DNA of 64,000 bases from Litchfieldia sinesaloumensis (GTDB taxonomy: Bacteria; Bacillota; Bacilli; Bacillales; Bacillaceae_L), in contig NZ_LT732529.1 in assembly GCF_900156865.1 (NCBI RefSeq), positions 3,322,057-3,386,056 of the forward strand, given 5' to 3'. Positions 43,480 through 54,606 of this stretch are shown here, in pieces. Position 1 is the stretch's first letter, and the number at the start of each line of letters is the position of its first letter. Under the pieces are notes generated by a model. That model searched no databases. It worked only from the letters and a program-made list of their open reading frames with translations, and had not been told where the DNA came from. A program made the translations under genes and the position numbers.

Positions 43480-46400
43480 CTACATATTTCTACGATATTG
43501 CCCGCCAACTTCATAAAGTGCCTGTGTAATTTGGCCAAGGCTAGCAACTTGAACCGTTTCCATTAACTCTTCAAAAATATTACCATTCGTAATCGCAACC
43601 TGCTTTAGCTTATTCAGTGCATCTTCTACTTTATCCTTATTTCGCTCTTTGAATTCTTGCAAATTTTTAATCTGTAGTTCTTTCTCTTCTTTCGTTGCTC
43701 GAGCAAGTTCAATGTTATTTAAGTCTTCCTCTGTTGGTGGATTAGGATTTAAGTAGGTGTTAACTCCAATAATCGGAAGTTCGCCTGTATGTTTTTTCAT
43801 CTCATAGTACATTGACTCATCCTGAATTTTTCCACGTTGGTACTGTGTTTCCATTGCCCCAAGAACACCACCTCGGTCATTCAGGCGATCAAACTCCTGA
43901 AGCACAGCCTCTTCAACTAAATCAGTAAGCTCCTCGATTATAAAAGAGCCTTGAAGTGGATTTTCATTTTTGGTTAAACCGTGTTCTTTCGTGATAATCA
44001 TCTGAATTGCCATAGCACGTCGAACCGACTCCTCTGTCGGCGTTGTAATCGCCTCGTCATATGCATTAGTATGAAGCGAATTACAGTTATCATGAAGTGC
44101 CATTAGAGCTTGTAGCGTTGTACGAATATCATTAAAGTCAATTTCCTGTGCGTGGAGTGAGCGTCCCGATGTTTGAACATGGTATTTTAATTTCTGGCTA
44201 CGTTCATTTGCTCCATATTTCTCTCTCATTACAGTCGCCCAAATACGACGTGCGACACGGCCAATCACCGTGTATTCAGGGTCTAAACCATTGCTGAAAA
44301 AGAAGGATAAGTTAGGTGCAAAATCATCTATATTCATGCCTCTACTTAAATAATACTCTACATATGTGAACCCATTAGACAACGTAAACGCAAGTTGAGA
44401 GATTGGGTTTGCCCCTGCTTCAGCGATATGATAGCCAGAGATTGAAACTGAATAATAGTTTCTTACCTTATGATCAATAAAATACTTCTGAATATCACCC
44501 ATCATTCGGAGTGCAAATTCAGTTGAGAAAATGCAGGTGTTCTGACCTTGGTCTTCTTTTAAAATATCAGCCTGAACTGTTCCACGGACTGTTTGTAATG
44601 TTTTTGCACGAACTTCTTGGAACTCCTCGACCGTTACTATTCGTCCAAGCTCCTGTTCACGCTTTTCTACTTGTTGGTGAATCGCCGTGTTCATGAACAT
44701 CGCTAGGATAATTGGTGCTGGCCCATTGATTGTCATTGATACAGATGTGGATGGAGCACACAGGTCAAAGCCTTGGTAAAGCTTCTTCATATCATCTAAC
44801 GTACACACGCTGACTCCACTTTCGCCGACTTTTCCATAAATGTCAGGGCGATAAGCCGGGTCTTCCCCGTATAACGTGACAGAGTCAAATGCTGTGCTTA
44901 ACCGCTTTGCATCATCATCCTTTGAAAGGTAGTGGAAGCGACGATTTGTTCGCTCAGGCGTACCTTCCCCTGCAAACTGGCGCTTTGGATCTTCACCTTC
45001 ACGTTTGAATGGAAATACACCTGCTGTATAAGGGAATGCTCCAGGAACGTTTTCCTTGTAAACCCAACGGAGAATTTCCCCAAAGTCCTTAAAGCCTGGC
45101 AGAGAAATTTTCGGAATCGATAAACCAGAAAGACTTTTTGTTTTTAAAATCGTGACAATTTCCCTGTCGCGAATTTTGGTTATGAATTTTTCACCCTTGT
45201 ATGTTTCCTTTAGGGAATCCCAGTTTGCAAGAATCTTTTTTGATTCATCCGTAAGCTTTGCTTCATATTGTGTTTGAAGGGTTTCAAGGGCAATGAGGAC
45301 CTCTTTGTTATCGAGCTCCTTCACACTTTCAATTGTACCGCTAATTTGGAATAGCTTTCTGGCGATTTCCACCTGTTCAGCTGCTTTTTTATGATAATTT
45401 CGAACCGTTTCGGAGATCTCACGTAAGTAATAACGACGGTCATTTGGGATAATTACATTTTGCTTTTGAACATCTGCCGTTTTTTCGAACGACGTTTCCC
45501 AGTTCGTGCCCATTTTTTCATTCATTTTATCAACTAAATTGGCAAAAAGGGCGTTCGTTCCTGGGTCATTAAACTGACTTGCAATGGTACCGAATACTGG
45601 CATTTCTTCATACTCTTTTTCAAATAAAAGGTGACTTCTCTGGTACTGTTTTTGCACCTGACGTTTTGCATCTTCAGAACCCTTGCGCTCAAATTTGTTA
45701 ATGACAATCAAATCCGCATAGTCGATCATGTCGATTTTCTCAAGCTGGGAAGGTGCCCCAAATTCACTTGTCATGACATACATCGAGATATCACAAACCT
45801 CTGTAATTTCGGCATCCCCTTGGCCGATCCCGCTCGTTTCAACAATGATTAGATCAAAACCGCCAGCCTTTGTAACGGCAATAGCATCTTTAATAGCTAG
45901 TGATAGCTCTGATTTAGAACCCCTAGTTGCAAGACTCCGCATATAAACCCTTGGTGAGAAAATCGCGTTCATCCGAATGCGGTCACCTAGTAGGGCGCCA
46001 CCTGTTTTTTGCTTGGTTGGATCAACGGATAGAATCGCCACTTTCTTATCATCAAACTCATTAATAAAACGACGAATCAGTTCGTCAGTAAGTGAACTCT
46101 TCCCAGCTCCCCCAGTTCCGGTAATTCCAACAACTGGGACGTTTTTTTCAAGGTCTTTGACTTGTTGAATGATGGTTTCTGCAGCTGCAGCACTTTCATC
46201 GGTAGAACCAATTTGGTTTTCTGCAATTGTAATGAGCTTTGCGATTGTTTTATAATCCCCATTTTGAAGAAGCTCCAGCTCATCAGTAAGATTCGTGCTA
46301 GTTGGATAATCACATTCATTTAGCATCTTGTTAATCATTCCCTGAAGCCCTAAGATACGTCCGTCTTCCGGTGAAAAGATACCAGCAATGCCGTATTCAT

Positions 46401-46740
46401 GGAGTTCCTTAATTTCACGAGGAATAATAACGCCTCCACCACCGCCATAGATTCGGATATGGGCTGCTCCTCTCTCCTTCAGAAGATCATACATATATTT
46501 AAAATATTCAACATGACCACCCTGATAGGAGGAAATCGCAATACCTTGAGCATCCTCCTGGATTGCTGCATTCACCACTTCTTCGACCGAGCGGTTATGC
46601 CCGAGGTGTATCACTTCTGCCCCACTTGCTTGCAGAATGCGACGCATAATATTGATTGAGGCATCATGTCCATCAAATAGACTTGAAGCCGTTACAAATC
46701 GAACATGATGCTTTGGACGATAAACCTCTACCGTACTCAT
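43480..46740 (-). CDS. icmF: Fused isobutyryl-CoA mutase (IcmF)
   Basis: IcmF is an adenosylcobalamin enzyme that interconverts isobutyryl-CoA and n-butyryl-CoA, with its own G-protein chaperone fused in. The 1086-residue protein has, in order, a B12-binding domain (residues 1-140, [15 protein letters not shown]), a MeaI-type GTPase (about 200-420, Walker [14 protein letters not shown], and [14 protein letters not shown]), a linker, and the mutase TIM barrel (about 560-1086, [25 protein letters not shown] nearby). ATG at 46740 with GGGGGAGAGG upstream. It is last in an acyl-CoA degradation operon and links valine-type branched acyl-CoA to straight-chain beta-oxidation. Confidence 0.96.
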   Translation of the reverse strand: MSTVEVYRPKHHVRFVTASSLFDGHDASINIMRRILQASGAEVIHLGHNRSVEEVVNAAIQEDAQGIAISSYQGGHVEYFKYMYDLLKERGAAHIRIYGGGGGVIIPREIKELHEYGIAGIFSPEDGRILGLQGMINKMLNECDYPTSTNLTDELELLQNGDYKTIAKLITIAENQIGSTDESAAAAETIIQQVKDLEKNVPVVGITGTGGAGKSSLTDELIRRFINEFDDKKVAILSVDPTKQKTGGALLGDRIRMNAIFSPRVYMRSLATRGSKSELSLAIKDAIAVTKAGGFDLIIVETSGIGQGDAEITEVCDISMYVMTSEFGAPSQLEKIDMIDYADLIVINKFERKGSEDAKRQVQKQYQRSHLLFEKEYEEMPVFGTIASQFNDPGTNALFANLVDKMNEKMGTNWETSFEKTADVQKQNVIIPNDRRYYLREISETVRNYHKKAAEQVEIARKLFQISGTIESVKELDNKEVLIALETLQTQYEAKLTDESKKILANWDSLKETYKGEKFITKIRDREIVTILKTKSLSGLSIPKISLPGFKDFGEILRWVYKENVPGAFPYTAGVFPFKREGEDPKRQFAGEGTPERTNRRFHYLSKDDDAKRLSTAFDSVTLYGEDPAYRPDIYGKVGESGVSVCTLDDMKKLYQGFDLCAPSTSVSMTINGPAPIILAMFMNTAIHQQVEKREQELGRIVTVEEFQEVRAKTLQTVRGTVQADILKEDQGQNTCIFSTEFALRMMGDIQKYFIDHKVRNYYSVSISGYHIAEAGANPISQLAFTLSNGFTYVEYYLSRGMNIDDFAPNLSFFFSNGLDPEYTVIGRVARRIWATVMREKYGANERSQKLKYHVQTSGRSLHAQEIDFNDIRTTLQALMALHDNCNSLHTNAYDEAITTPTEESVRRAMAIQMIITKEHGLTKNENPLQGSFIIEELTDLVEEAVLQEFDRLNDRGGVLGAMETQYQRGKIQDESMYYEMKKHTGELPIIGVNTYLNPNPPTEEDLNNIELARATKEEKELQIKNLQEFKERNKDKVEDALNKLKQVAITNGNIFEELMETVQVASLGQITQALYEVGGQYRRNM

Positions 46741-46754
46741 TTCCTCTCCCCCTT

Positions 46755-46849
46755 ATAAGAAAAGCGCAAAGGCGCACAGCTTTAGGCGACAAGCATTCAC
46801 AGAAGGTGTATTTACCTTCCGACCTGATTGTCTTTTAACCTCAAGCTAG
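46755..46849 (-). repeat. Partial copy of the GCGCTTTTCTTAT repeat between tetR and icmF
   Basis: On the minus strand it contains CGGAAGGTAAATACACCTTC and ends GCGCCTTTGCGCTTTTCTTA, matching the right two-thirds of the 37808-37951 copy. The left end is decayed. It occupies most of the 117-bp gap. Confidence 0.7.
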
Positions 46850-46857
46850 AAATTACA

Positions 46858-47478
46858 CTACTTTTCAATCCCCTTTAATAAAAGCTCCGTTTGCATATCA
46901 ATATATTCATCAAGTGTGAAGAGCTTACGCATTGCCCAGCGGCGAAAGCCCCACATCTGTCCTTGAACGAAAATATTATGGGCAACTAACTCAACCTGTT
47001 TTTTCGGCAATTGAAGTTCCCCGTTTGCAATGCAATCTTCAATTGCTTTTTCAAACATGCCGACCATTTCTACTTCCTTATTTAACACATACGGAAGTGC
47101 GTCCTTTGAAAGCGACTTTGCCTCTTGATAAAGCACAAGTACTTCATCCTGCATTTCGTCCATAACTAAAAAATAGTTGCGGATGGCTAGTTTCAAGCCT
47201 TCAATGCTGCCTTCTTTGGTTGTAATTGCTTGCTGAAGACGTTCTTGAACCTGGTCATAAATACCGTCTACTACCAAATACAGAACATCCTCTTTTTTTC
47301 GAATATATTCATAGAGTGTGCCGATGCTAAAGCCTGCCGCTTTCGCAATCTCTCTCGTTGTCGATCGATGAAACCCTTTTTCTTTAAAAAGAGTCACCGC
47401 ACCCTTAATCATCTGATCCCTTCGTTTCTTAATCAACTTCTCATCCTTCACCGAAGCTGGAACATCATTCCTTCGCAC
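46858..47478 (-). CDS. TetR/AcrR-family regulator, FadR-like
   Basis: The 206-residue protein has an N-terminal TetR helix-turn-helix (about residues 20-67, REIAKAAGFSIGTLYEYIRKKEDVLYLVV) and a helical ligand domain. By operon position it probably senses acyl-CoA and represses the acyl-CoA genes around it, like B. subtilis FadR (YsiA). GTG start at 47478 with GGAGGTG upstream. Candidate operators lie at fadF (54615-54633) and before the thiolase gene (52274-52289). Confidence 0.92.
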   Translation of the reverse strand: MRRNDVPASVKDEKLIKKRRDQMIKGAVTLFKEKGFHRSTTREIAKAAGFSIGTLYEYIRKKEDVLYLVVDGIYDQVQERLQQAITTKEGSIEGLKLAIRNYFLVMDEMQDEVLVLYQEAKSLSKDALPYVLNKEVEMVGMFEKAIEDCIANGELQLPKKQVELVAHNIFVQGQMWGFRRWAMRKLFTLDEYIDMQTELLLKGIEK

Positions 47479-47495
47479 TATGTCACCTCCAACTT

Positions 47496-47558
47496 AAAAA
47501 GTGCAAGGCGCCGTCTATCGGCTTAGACCATAGAACCGATGGCGCCTGGAGCTAGACT
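47496..47558 (-). repeat. Internally deleted copy of the GCGCTTTTCTTAT repeat
   Basis: On the minus strand it reads AGCTCCAGGCGCCATCGG, then GGTCTAAGCCGATAGACGG and GCGCCTTGCACTTTTT: both ends of the 37808-37951 element with about 70 bp of the centre removed. Confidence 0.7.
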
Positions 47559-47562
47559 TCTT

Positions 47563-47613
47563 GGGACAAGTTCGGAGTCCCACCCTTTGTTGCTGGGACT
47601 CCGAACCTGTCCC
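47563..47613. repeat. Perfect-stem hairpin of the GGGAC type after acyl-CoA dehydrogenase
   Basis: 47563-47582 pairs with 47594-47613: 20 bp with a single mismatch around an 11-nt loop. It has no T-run, so it is not a classical terminator. It lies 10 bp past the stop of the gene at 47623. Confidence 0.75.
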
Positions 47614-47622
47614 CCTGTCCCA

Positions 47623-48762
47623 CTATTTTGTTAACATTCTCGAGATTACTAGACGTTGAATTTCTTGTGTGCCTTCATAGATTTGAGTAATTTTCGCATC
47701 GCGCATATATCGTTCAACCGGGTAATCCTTTGTGTAACCATAGCCACCAAAGACCTGAACCGCTTCTGTTGTCACTTTCATCGCAGTATCCCCAGCAAAT
47801 AATTTTGACATCGCAGATTCCTTACCATATGGAAGCCCTTCTGATTCTAACCATGCAGCTTGATAGGTTAAGAGACGAGCTGCCTCGACATTTGTAGCCA
47901 TGTCCGCAAGCTTAAACCCAACACCCTGTTGAGCTGCAATTGGTTTACCAAACTGAACGCGTTCCTTTGCATAGTCTGTTGCTGCATCTAGGGCTCCTTG
48001 TGCAATTCCAACAGCTTGTGCAGCAATCCCATTACGGCCACCATCAAGCGTCATCATTGCAATTTTAAATCCTTCTCCCTCTTCGCCAAGTAAGTTTTCC
48101 TTTGGTACACGACACTCTTCAAAGATAATTTCTGTTGTAGGTGACGAACGAATTCCCATCTTCTGTTCTTTCTTCCCAACAGAGAAGCCCGGGAAGTCAC
48201 TTTCGATAATAAATGCACTTGTACCTTTATGTTTAGATGTTGGGTCTGTTAATGCAAACACCACATAAATATCAGCGATACCACCGTTTGTAATGAAGAT
48301 TTTTGATCCGTTCAAGACATAATGGTCACCTTCTAATCTAGCCGTTGTTCTCATTCCACCTGCATCAGATCCGGAGCCAGGCTCGGTTAATCCATAAGCA
48401 CCGATTTTTTCACCTTGCGCCATTGGACGTAAGTATTTTTGTTTCTGCTCTTCATTACCAAATTTATAGATTGGCCAGCCGGCAAGTGACGTGTGAGCTG
48501 AAAGTGTAACTCCCGTAGATGCGCACACTCTTGATAGCTCCTCAACCGCGATACAATAGGCTAAATAATCACTACCAATGCCACCATATTCCTCAGGCCA
48601 CGGAATTCCTGTTAACCCGAGCTCTGCCATTTTATCGAAAATATCACGGTCAAAGCGTTCCTCTTCATCGCGCTCTGCCGCAGTTGGTGCAACCTCATTC
48701 TTTGCAAAATCACGAACCATTTTACGGATCATTTCATGCTCTTCAGACAACTTAAAATACAT
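47623..48762 (-). CDS. Acyl-CoA dehydrogenase (first of two)
   Basis: This FAD enzyme oxidises acyl-CoA to enoyl-CoA and passes electrons to ETF. The 379-residue protein has the two family signatures ([19 protein letters not shown] and the C-terminal [16 protein letters not shown], whose Glu in YEGT is the catalytic base). The ATG at 48762 has GGAGGA 6 nt upstream; starts 2 and 15 codons earlier are less well placed. It is about half identical by eye to the next dehydrogenase, so one may prefer branched and the other straight short chains. Confidence 0.95.
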   Translation of the reverse strand: MYFKLSEEHEMIRKMVRDFAKNEVAPTAAERDEEERFDRDIFDKMAELGLTGIPWPEEYGGIGSDYLAYCIAVEELSRVCASTGVTLSAHTSLAGWPIYKFGNEEQKQKYLRPMAQGEKIGAYGLTEPGSGSDAGGMRTTARLEGDHYVLNGSKIFITNGGIADIYVVFALTDPTSKHKGTSAFIIESDFPGFSVGKKEQKMGIRSSPTTEIIFEECRVPKENLLGEEGEGFKIAMMTLDGGRNGIAAQAVGIAQGALDAATDYAKERVQFGKPIAAQQGVGFKLADMATNVEAARLLTYQAAWLESEGLPYGKESAMSKLFAGDTAMKVTTEAVQVFGGYGYTKDYPVERYMRDAKITQIYEGTQEIQRLVISRMLTK

Positions 48763-48777
48763 ATCCATTCCTCCATT

Positions 48778-48807
48778 TGGGACAGAGGGACAGGTCCCTC
48801 GTCCCAC
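48778..48807. repeat. GGGACAG hairpin, copy 1
   Basis: TGGGAC-A-GAGGGAC pairs with GTCCCTC-G-TCCCA around a 2-nt loop. It lies in the 46-bp gap between the two dehydrogenase genes and just before the ribosome binding site of the second. A near copy lies at 63325-63352 (24 of 27 core bases shared). Confidence 0.75.
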
Positions 48808-48808
48808 T

Positions 48809-49942
48809 TTATAAATGTTTGCTGATTACGATTCTTTGGATTTCGCTGGTACCTTCATAGATTTCGGTTATTTTAGCATCACGGAAGAATCTTTCGACCG
48901 GATAGTCCTTGGTATAGCCGTAACCACCATAAACTTGTATCGCTTCTGTTGCGACCTCTACCGCGGTTTTCGATGCAAATAACTTCGCCATTGAGGATTC
49001 TTTCCCAGCTGGTAAGCCTTGCTGTTGTAGAAAGGCAGCTTGATAGACTAATAGTCTTGCCGCTTCAACATTTGTTGCCATATCGGCTAGTTTAAAACCA
49101 ACTCCCTGCAAAGAGGCTATCGGCTTTCCAAATTGATAGCGTCCTTTCGCATACTCCACTGCGTGTTCAAGTGCTGCCTCAGCGATGCCAAGTGCCTGTG
49201 CAGCGATGCCAATCCGACCGATTCCAAGATTGGCCATTGCCACCTTAAAGCCCTCACCTTCGACTCCTAGGATATTTTCAGCAGGCACCTTAACATCCTC
49301 AAGTGTAATTTGAAGTGTACGCGAGCCTTGGAGTCCCATTTTATGTTCATCTTTCCCGAACACAAAGCCCGGTGTATTTTTTTCAACAATGAATGCTGTG
49401 ATGCCTTTACTACCTGTTTCATTCGCATTTGTGCGGGCAAAGACAATGTATACATCCGCTTCTCCACCATTGGTGACGAAAACCTTTGACCCATTTAATA
49501 CATAATGATCGCCCTGCTTTAAGGCTCTTGTTTTTAAGCTTGCGGCATCTGAGCCAGCGCTCGGTTCAGTGAGACAAAAAGCCCCAAGATACTCCCCACT
49601 CGCAAGCTTTGGAATGTATCTTCGCTTTTGTTCCTCTGTACCGAAATACAGAATGGGGTTCGTACCAACAGAAGTATGAACCGATAAAATAACCCCTATT
49701 GTCGCGCTTACCTTAGACAATTCATTTATCGCAATGATATAGGACGTAAAATCCATTCCAGCGCCACCGTATCTTTGCGGAACCGTGATCCCCATTAAGC
49801 CCAATGAAGCCATCTTTGAAAGGATTTCTCGTGGAAACTCTCCCTTTTCCATTCGTTCCACAAACGGAGCAATTTCCTCTTTCGCAAAGTCACGGACCAT
49901 TTTTCGCATCATTTCTTGCTCTTCTGTAAAATGAAAATTCAT
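48809..49942 (-). CDS. Acyl-CoA dehydrogenase (second of two), MmgC/BCD-like
   Basis: The 377-residue FAD-dependent dehydrogenase carries [18 protein letters not shown] and the catalytic [15 protein letters not shown]. The internal [20 protein letters not shown] segment is close to butyryl-CoA dehydrogenases and B. subtilis MmgC. The ATG at 49942, with GGAGGG upstream, is preferred over one five codons earlier. A 199-bp gap with a dispersed repeat separates it from the upstream hydroxyacyl-CoA dehydrogenase gene. Confidence 0.95.
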   Translation of the reverse strand: MNFHFTEEQEMMRKMVRDFAKEEIAPFVERMEKGEFPREILSKMASLGLMGITVPQRYGGAGMDFTSYIIAINELSKVSATIGVILSVHTSVGTNPILYFGTEEQKRRYIPKLASGEYLGAFCLTEPSAGSDAASLKTRALKQGDHYVLNGSKVFVTNGGEADVYIVFARTNANETGSKGITAFIVEKNTPGFVFGKDEHKMGLQGSRTLQITLEDVKVPAENILGVEGEGFKVAMANLGIGRIGIAAQALGIAEAALEHAVEYAKGRYQFGKPIASLQGVGFKLADMATNVEAARLLVYQAAFLQQQGLPAGKESSMAKLFASKTAVEVATEAIQVYGGYGYTKDYPVERFFRDAKITEIYEGTSEIQRIVISKHL

Positions 49943-49997
49943 GCTGTTTCCCTCCAATGTGGGATCTTATTGATATGGGTTATTTGTAAGAGTTGTC

Positions 49998-50133
49998 AAA
50001 TCAAATACGCCTTGGCGTATTTGTGCCCAGATTTTTTCGAGCTAGCTCGAAAAATTTCCTTTGAAAATCTGTGGCATCCGCCGGAGGCTTTAACGTTATT
50101 CTGCGGGGGTTTAACCCCTGCTGAATAACGTTA
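49998..50133 (+). repeat. Dispersed multi-hairpin element, copy 2 (within the acyl-CoA operon)
   Basis: Homologous to 9214-9405. It has CAAATACGCC/GGCGTATTTG, TTCGAGC/GCTCGAA, a CAGATTTT/AAAATCTG enclosing stem, GCATCCGCCGGAGGCTTTAA, and a tip hairpin CTGCGGGGG/CCCCTGCTG around TTTAA enclosed by TAACGTTATTC/GAATAACGTTA. Stem bases differ from copy 1 on both sides while pairing is kept. Confidence 0.88.
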
Positions 50134-50141
50134 GCACACCC

Positions 50142-50996
50142 CTATCCTTCGTATGTGTAGAAACCTCGACCTGATTTTTTACCTAACCAACCAGCCTTCA
50201 CGTATTTACGTAACAACGGACATGGTCTGTATTTGTCATCTCCAAAGCCTTCGTGAAGGGTCTCCATAATATATAGACATGTATCTAGCCCGATAAAATC
50301 AGCCAGGGTTAGGGGTCCCATTGGATGGTTCATTCCAAGCTTCATCACTTCATCAATCGCTTCTTTTGTGGCGACACCTTCATAAAGTGTATAAACAGCC
50401 TCGTTGATCATCGGCATTAAAATACGGTTGGACACAAACCCAGGGAAGTCATTTACTTCAACCGGGACCTTATTCAATGTTTTTGTCATATCTTCAATGA
50501 CTTGATAGACTTCATCGGTGGTTGCTAACCCACGTATAATTTCTACTAATTTCATGACAGGAACTGGATTCATAAAATGCATGCCAATTACTTTTTCCGG
50601 GCGCTTTGTGGCTGCGGCAATTTCAGTAATTGGTAGAGAGGAAGTATTTGTTGCTAAAATAGCATTCTGAGGTGCAATTTCATCTAGTTGAGAGAAAAGT
50701 TTTGTTTTGATATCCATGTTTTCAACGGCCGCCTCGATCACAAGGTCGACATCACTTGCATTCTGTAAATCAAGAGACGGCGTAAGCCTTCCCAGGGTTG
50801 CCGCCTTGTCTTCTTCACTCATGCGCCCTTTTTCGACTTGACGTGAAAGGTTTTTCGTAATTGTCCCAAACCCACGGTCTAGATAGTCTTGCTTTAGGTC
50901 ATGGAGCTTTACATCGTATCCAGCCATTGCACAAACCTGTGCAATCCCAGAGCCCATTTGTCCGGCACCAATTACCATCACTTTTTGTACATTCAT
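50142..50996 (-). CDS. 3-hydroxybutyryl-CoA / 3-hydroxyacyl-CoA dehydrogenase
   Basis: It oxidises 3-hydroxyacyl-CoA with NAD(P) in beta-oxidation or butyrate metabolism. The 284-residue stand-alone enzyme has an N-terminal Rossmann fold ([21 protein letters not shown]), the catalytic segment [19 protein letters not shown], and a C-terminal domain with [20 protein letters not shown] at 50996 with GAGGAGG upstream, 37 nt after the thiolase gene. It resembles B. subtilis MmgB. Confidence 0.96.
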   Translation of the reverse strand: MNVQKVMVIGAGQMGSGIAQVCAMAGYDVKLHDLKQDYLDRGFGTITKNLSRQVEKGRMSEEDKAATLGRLTPSLDLQNASDVDLVIEAAVENMDIKTKLFSQLDEIAPQNAILATNTSSLPITEIAAATKRPEKVIGMHFMNPVPVMKLVEIIRGLATTDEVYQVIEDMTKTLNKVPVEVNDFPGFVSNRILMPMINEAVYTLYEGVATKEAIDEVMKLGMNHPMGPLTLADFIGLDTCLYIMETLHEGFGDDKYRPCPLLRKYVKAGWLGKKSGRGFYTYEG

Positions 50997-51033
50997 TTAA
51001 CAAACCTCCTCAGGAGTAGTAAACTACCCTTTT

Positions 51034-52212
51034 TTAGACTTCCACCATTATCGCGTCGCCTTGGCCACCACCACTACAGATTGCAGCTATTCCGACTCCA
51101 CCGCCACGGCGTTTTAATTCATGAATAAGCGTAATGATAATTCGTGCACCACTTGCTCCAATTGGATGACCGAGTGCAACAGCTCCACCATTGACGTTCA
51201 CTTTTTCAGGATCAAGATTTGCAATTTTTCCGCTAGTTAACGCTACCGCAGCAAAGGCTTCATTGATTTCAAATAAATCAATTTCATCAACTGTTTTACT
51301 TGTCTTTTTGAGCAGTTCATTAATGACAAGTCCTGGGGTCTTTGGGAAATCCTTTGCTTCAACCGATATCGCGGCATGAGCAAGTATCGTTGCAAGCGGT
51401 GTTTTCCCTTCCTGCTTTGCCCGCTCTTCACTCATCAGTACAAGTGCAGCTGCACCGTCATTTACACCTGGCGCATTTCCGGCTGTAATTGTACCGTCTG
51501 CATTGAACACTGATTTAAGCTTCGCAAGTTTTTCAATCGTTGTATCTGCTCGTGGTGCTTCGTCTTGATCAACTACACTAACCGCACCTTTACGACCCTT
51601 GACTTCTACAGCAACAATTTCCTCAGCAAATTTTCCTGACTCTATTGCGGCAATTGCACGCTCGTGGCTACGGTATGCCCACTTATCTTGTTCTTCACGT
51701 GAAATCTCTAATTCTGTTGCGACTTCATTGCCGTAGGTTCCCATATGAACACCCTGGAAGCTACAGGTTAGGCCGTCATGAACCATTAAGTCCTTTAAGC
51801 TGGCATCTCCCATTCGTAGTCCAAAGCGTGCTTTCGGTAAAAAGTAAGGGGCATTGCTCATTGACTCCATACCACCAGCGACAATGACCTCTTCGTCACC
51901 AGAGCGAATGATTTGATCAGCAAGCGTGACGCTGCGAAGCCCAGATGCACACACCTTATTGATGGTCTCCGTTTTTACTTCCCACGGAATACCTGCATTT
52001 CTCGCAGCTTGGCGTGAAGGAATCTGACCTTGGCCACCTTGTAACACAGTACCAAAAATAACTTCATCAACAGACGTACCTTCGACTCCAGCACGTTTTA
52101 GAGCCTCCTTAATTGCAATTCCTCCAAGCTCGGACGCTGATAATGAACTCAAACTTCCCCCTAATTTTCCAAACGGAGTACGAACACCACTGACAATTAC
52201 TGTTTTCCCCAT
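51034..52212 (-). CDS. Acetyl-CoA C-acetyltransferase (thiolase)
   Basis: Thiolase cleaves or forms acetoacetyl-CoA. The 392-residue enzyme shows the acyl-accepting Cys ([12 protein letters not shown]), the [17 protein letters not shown] block with the catalytic His, and the C-terminal active-site Cys ([12 protein letters not shown]). The ATG at 52212, with GGGAGG upstream, is preferred over one ten codons earlier. It is first of the operon thiolase, hydroxyacyl-CoA dehydrogenase, two acyl-CoA dehydrogenases, TetR, icmF. A TetR-type operator and a possible catabolite-response element lie upstream. Confidence 0.96.
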   Translation of the reverse strand: MGKTVIVSGVRTPFGKLGGSLSSLSASELGGIAIKEALKRAGVEGTSVDEVIFGTVLQGGQGQIPSRQAARNAGIPWEVKTETINKVCASGLRSVTLADQIIRSGDEEVIVAGGMESMSNAPYFLPKARFGLRMGDASLKDLMVHDGLTCSFQGVHMGTYGNEVATELEISREEQDKWAYRSHERAIAAIESGKFAEEIVAVEVKGRKGAVSVVDQDEAPRADTTIEKLAKLKSVFNADGTITAGNAPGVNDGAAALVLMSEERAKQEGKTPLATILAHAAISVEAKDFPKTPGLVINELLKKTSKTVDEIDLFEINEAFAAVALTSGKIANLDPEKVNVNGGAVALGHPIGASGARIIITLIHELKRRGGGVGIAAICSGGGQGDAIMVEV

Positions 52213-52250
52213 GCTCAAACCTCCCTGTTTTTGATTCGACACTCTCTTGT

Positions 52251-52264
52251 CGAAACCGCTTACA
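52251..52264 (-). promoter_or_regulatory. Candidate catabolite response element (cre) upstream of the thiolase gene
   Basis: On the minus strand TGTAAGCGGTTTCG matches the CcpA consensus TGWAANCGNTNWCA at all but the last base. It lies 40 bp before the start codon. Glucose repression of acyl-CoA catabolism would be expected. Confidence 0.55.
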
Positions 52265-52273
52265 TTATTTCGA

Positions 52274-52289
52274 CTGAACGCTCGCTCAG
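52274..52289. promoter_or_regulatory. Candidate TetR-family operator upstream of the thiolase operon
   Basis: CTGAACGCTCGCTCAG is a palindrome with 12 of 16 symmetric positions, in the form CTGA-N-CG-NN-CG-N-TCAG. It resembles acyl-CoA-responsive TetR operators and lies 60 bp before the start codon. Confidence 0.55.
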
Positions 52290-52423
52290 ACTCGTCCGAA
52301 AGAAGGAGGCGTACATATTGTACACCTCTATAACTCTTATTCTATTATACTTACAACACTTTATATGTTTCCTATATTTCTAGTTTACAATATTTAAGAT
52401 GGAAATTAAATCTAATTTTACCA

Positions 52424-54544
52424 CTAAGATGCAATTTCCTTTTGTTCACCGATAATTGATCTTTCTAAGATTTCAGCGATATCGTACGTACCAATTTGGT
52501 CTTCTACTTCCTTCGCCTTCGTTCCATCACTTAGCATTGTTAAACAGTACGGACATCCAGAACTAATGGAGGTCGGATTAACAGCAATGGCTTGTTCTGT
52601 TCTTGCAACGTTAATACGAGTACCAGTGTCCTCTTCCATCCACATTAGACCACCACCAGCACCACAACACATTCCTTTTTCACGATTACGTTCCATCTCA
52701 ACTAATTGTACACCTGGAATTTGTTTTAAGATTTCGCGTGGTGGATCGTAGACATCATTGTATCGTCCTAAATAACAGGAATCATGCCATGTGATAACTT
52801 CGTTTACTGCATGCTTCGGAACCAATCTTCCCTCTTTTACTAGGTCATATAATAGCTCTGTATGGTGCAAGACTTCAACATCTTCAAGACCCATATCTGG
52901 ATATTCGTTTTTAAAGATATTGTAGGCATGTGGATCGATTGTTACAATCTTCTTCACTTCTGCCTTTTCAAATTCAGCAATGTTGTTTGTTGCAAGCTCT
53001 TGGAATAGGAATTCATTACCGAGACGACGTGGTGTGTCACCCGAGTTTTTCTCCTTATTTCCTAAAATCGCAAATTTGACACCTGCTTCATTCATCAACT
53101 TTGCAAATGATAATGCGATCTTTTGGCTACGGTTATCAAACGCACCCATTGAGCCAACCCAGAATAAATATTCAAATTCCTCGCCAGATTTTTTCATTTC
53201 TTTTACTGTTGGAACATGAACATCTTCACGGGCTTCACGCCAGTTTTCTTTTTCCTTACGGTTTAACCCCCAAGGATTTCCTTGGCGTTCAATATTCGTC
53301 ATCGCACGCTGTGCATCTGCATCCATCTTTCCTTCTGTTAGAACAAGATAGCGACGTAAATCAATGATTTTATCAACATGCTCGTTCATTACTGGACACT
53401 GATCTTCACAGTTACGACATGTCGTACATGCCCAAATTTCTTCTTCTGTAATCACATCACCAATAAGGCTAGGACTGTATGCTAATTCAGCAGTCGCAGC
53501 CGTTTCATTAGCACCTTGGCTAGCTGAAGCAAGCGCTAACTGATTGCCTTTTGTATGAGAAAATGCAACAGCAGGTACCCACGGAACGCGTGATGTTACG
53601 ACTGCACCCGTTTCCGTTAAGTGATCACGCAATTTCACAATTAAGTCCATTGGCGATAGCATTTTTCCAGTTCCGGTTGCTGGACACATATTGGTACAAC
53701 GTCCACATTCTACACAAGCATAAAGGTCAACTAACTGTGTTTGCTTGAAGTCTTCAATTTTTCCAACACCAAATGTTTCTTGTGTTTCATCTTCAAAATC
53801 AATTTTTTCAAGCTTGCCTGGGCTTGTTTGTCTGCTTAAAAATACGTTTGCTGGCCCCGCAATTAAATGGGCGTGCTTTGATTGTGGTACATAAACTAAG
53901 AAACTTAATAGGAAGATGAGGTGAATCCACCATGCAATATAGAAGATGACAATTGCTGCTGTTTCACTTAGTCCGCCTAAAGCAAGCGAAATAACAGATG
54001 CAATTGGCTCTGTCCAGGTTGCTTCATGTCCGTGCCATACTAATGCCGCACCGTTTCCTAGTAATACAGATAGCATTAAGCCGCCAATAAATAGAAGTAC
54101 TAGTCCGGATTTAAAACCTCTTTTTAATCGCACTAACTTTTCAACATAACGACGATGGAAAGCCCATACGACTGCTACTAGAATCATAAATGTGACAATC
54201 TCTTGGAAAAAGGTAAAGCCAGGGTACAATGGTCCAAGTGGAAGATGGGACTCTGGTTTTAGCCCTTTCCAAATAAAATCAATTGCGCCAAATTGGACAA
54301 GGATAAATCCATAAAAGAACATAACATGGATGATTCCGCTTTTCTTATCCTTTAACAGCTTCTTTTGTCCAAACACATTGATCCAAATTTGCTGAAGACG
54401 CTCTTTTACTTTCCCATCAAATTCAACCTTCTTGCCGAGCTTGATATAAGCAATTCTTGTCTTAATTAAATATACAAATAGATAAACTGCGTAAGCGGTT
54501 ACAGCAAGAAATGCAAGCAGGTTAATAATTAAAAGAGTATTCAT
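52424..54544 (-). CDS. fadF: FadF, (Fe-S)-binding membrane oxidoreductase of acyl-CoA oxidation
   Basis: FadF is thought to pass electrons from acyl-CoA dehydrogenases and ETF to menaquinone. The 706-residue protein has five or six N-terminal membrane helices (to about residue 220) and two 4Fe-4S motifs: C277-C280-C283-C287 (ACVECGRCTNMCP) and C373-C376-C379-C383 (ACTTCRNCEDQCP). It ends with two CCG domains of heterodisulfide-reductase type (WHDSCYLGRYN, CCGAGGG). ATG at 54544 with AAAGGAG upstream. It corresponds to B. subtilis YwjF. No clear terminator separates it from the thiolase operon 212 bp downstream. Confidence 0.95.
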   Translation of the reverse strand: MNTLLIINLLAFLAVTAYAVYLFVYLIKTRIAYIKLGKKVEFDGKVKERLQQIWINVFGQKKLLKDKKSGIIHVMFFYGFILVQFGAIDFIWKGLKPESHLPLGPLYPGFTFFQEIVTFMILVAVVWAFHRRYVEKLVRLKRGFKSGLVLLFIGGLMLSVLLGNGAALVWHGHEATWTEPIASVISLALGGLSETAAIVIFYIAWWIHLIFLLSFLVYVPQSKHAHLIAGPANVFLSRQTSPGKLEKIDFEDETQETFGVGKIEDFKQTQLVDLYACVECGRCTNMCPATGTGKMLSPMDLIVKLRDHLTETGAVVTSRVPWVPAVAFSHTKGNQLALASASQGANETAATAELAYSPSLIGDVITEEEIWACTTCRNCEDQCPVMNEHVDKIIDLRRYLVLTEGKMDADAQRAMTNIERQGNPWGLNRKEKENWREAREDVHVPTVKEMKKSGEEFEYLFWVGSMGAFDNRSQKIALSFAKLMNEAGVKFAILGNKEKNSGDTPRRLGNEFLFQELATNNIAEFEKAEVKKIVTIDPHAYNIFKNEYPDMGLEDVEVLHHTELLYDLVKEGRLVPKHAVNEVITWHDSCYLGRYNDVYDPPREILKQIPGVQLVEMERNREKGMCCGAGGGLMWMEEDTGTRINVARTEQAIAVNPTSISSGCPYCLTMLSDGTKAKEVEDQIGTYDIAEILERSIIGEQKEIAS

Positions 54545-54606
54545 GTCTAAACTCCTTTCATGTGTTGTAATGGAAATAATTTTCTGACTATATAGTTCAT
54601 ACCTCC

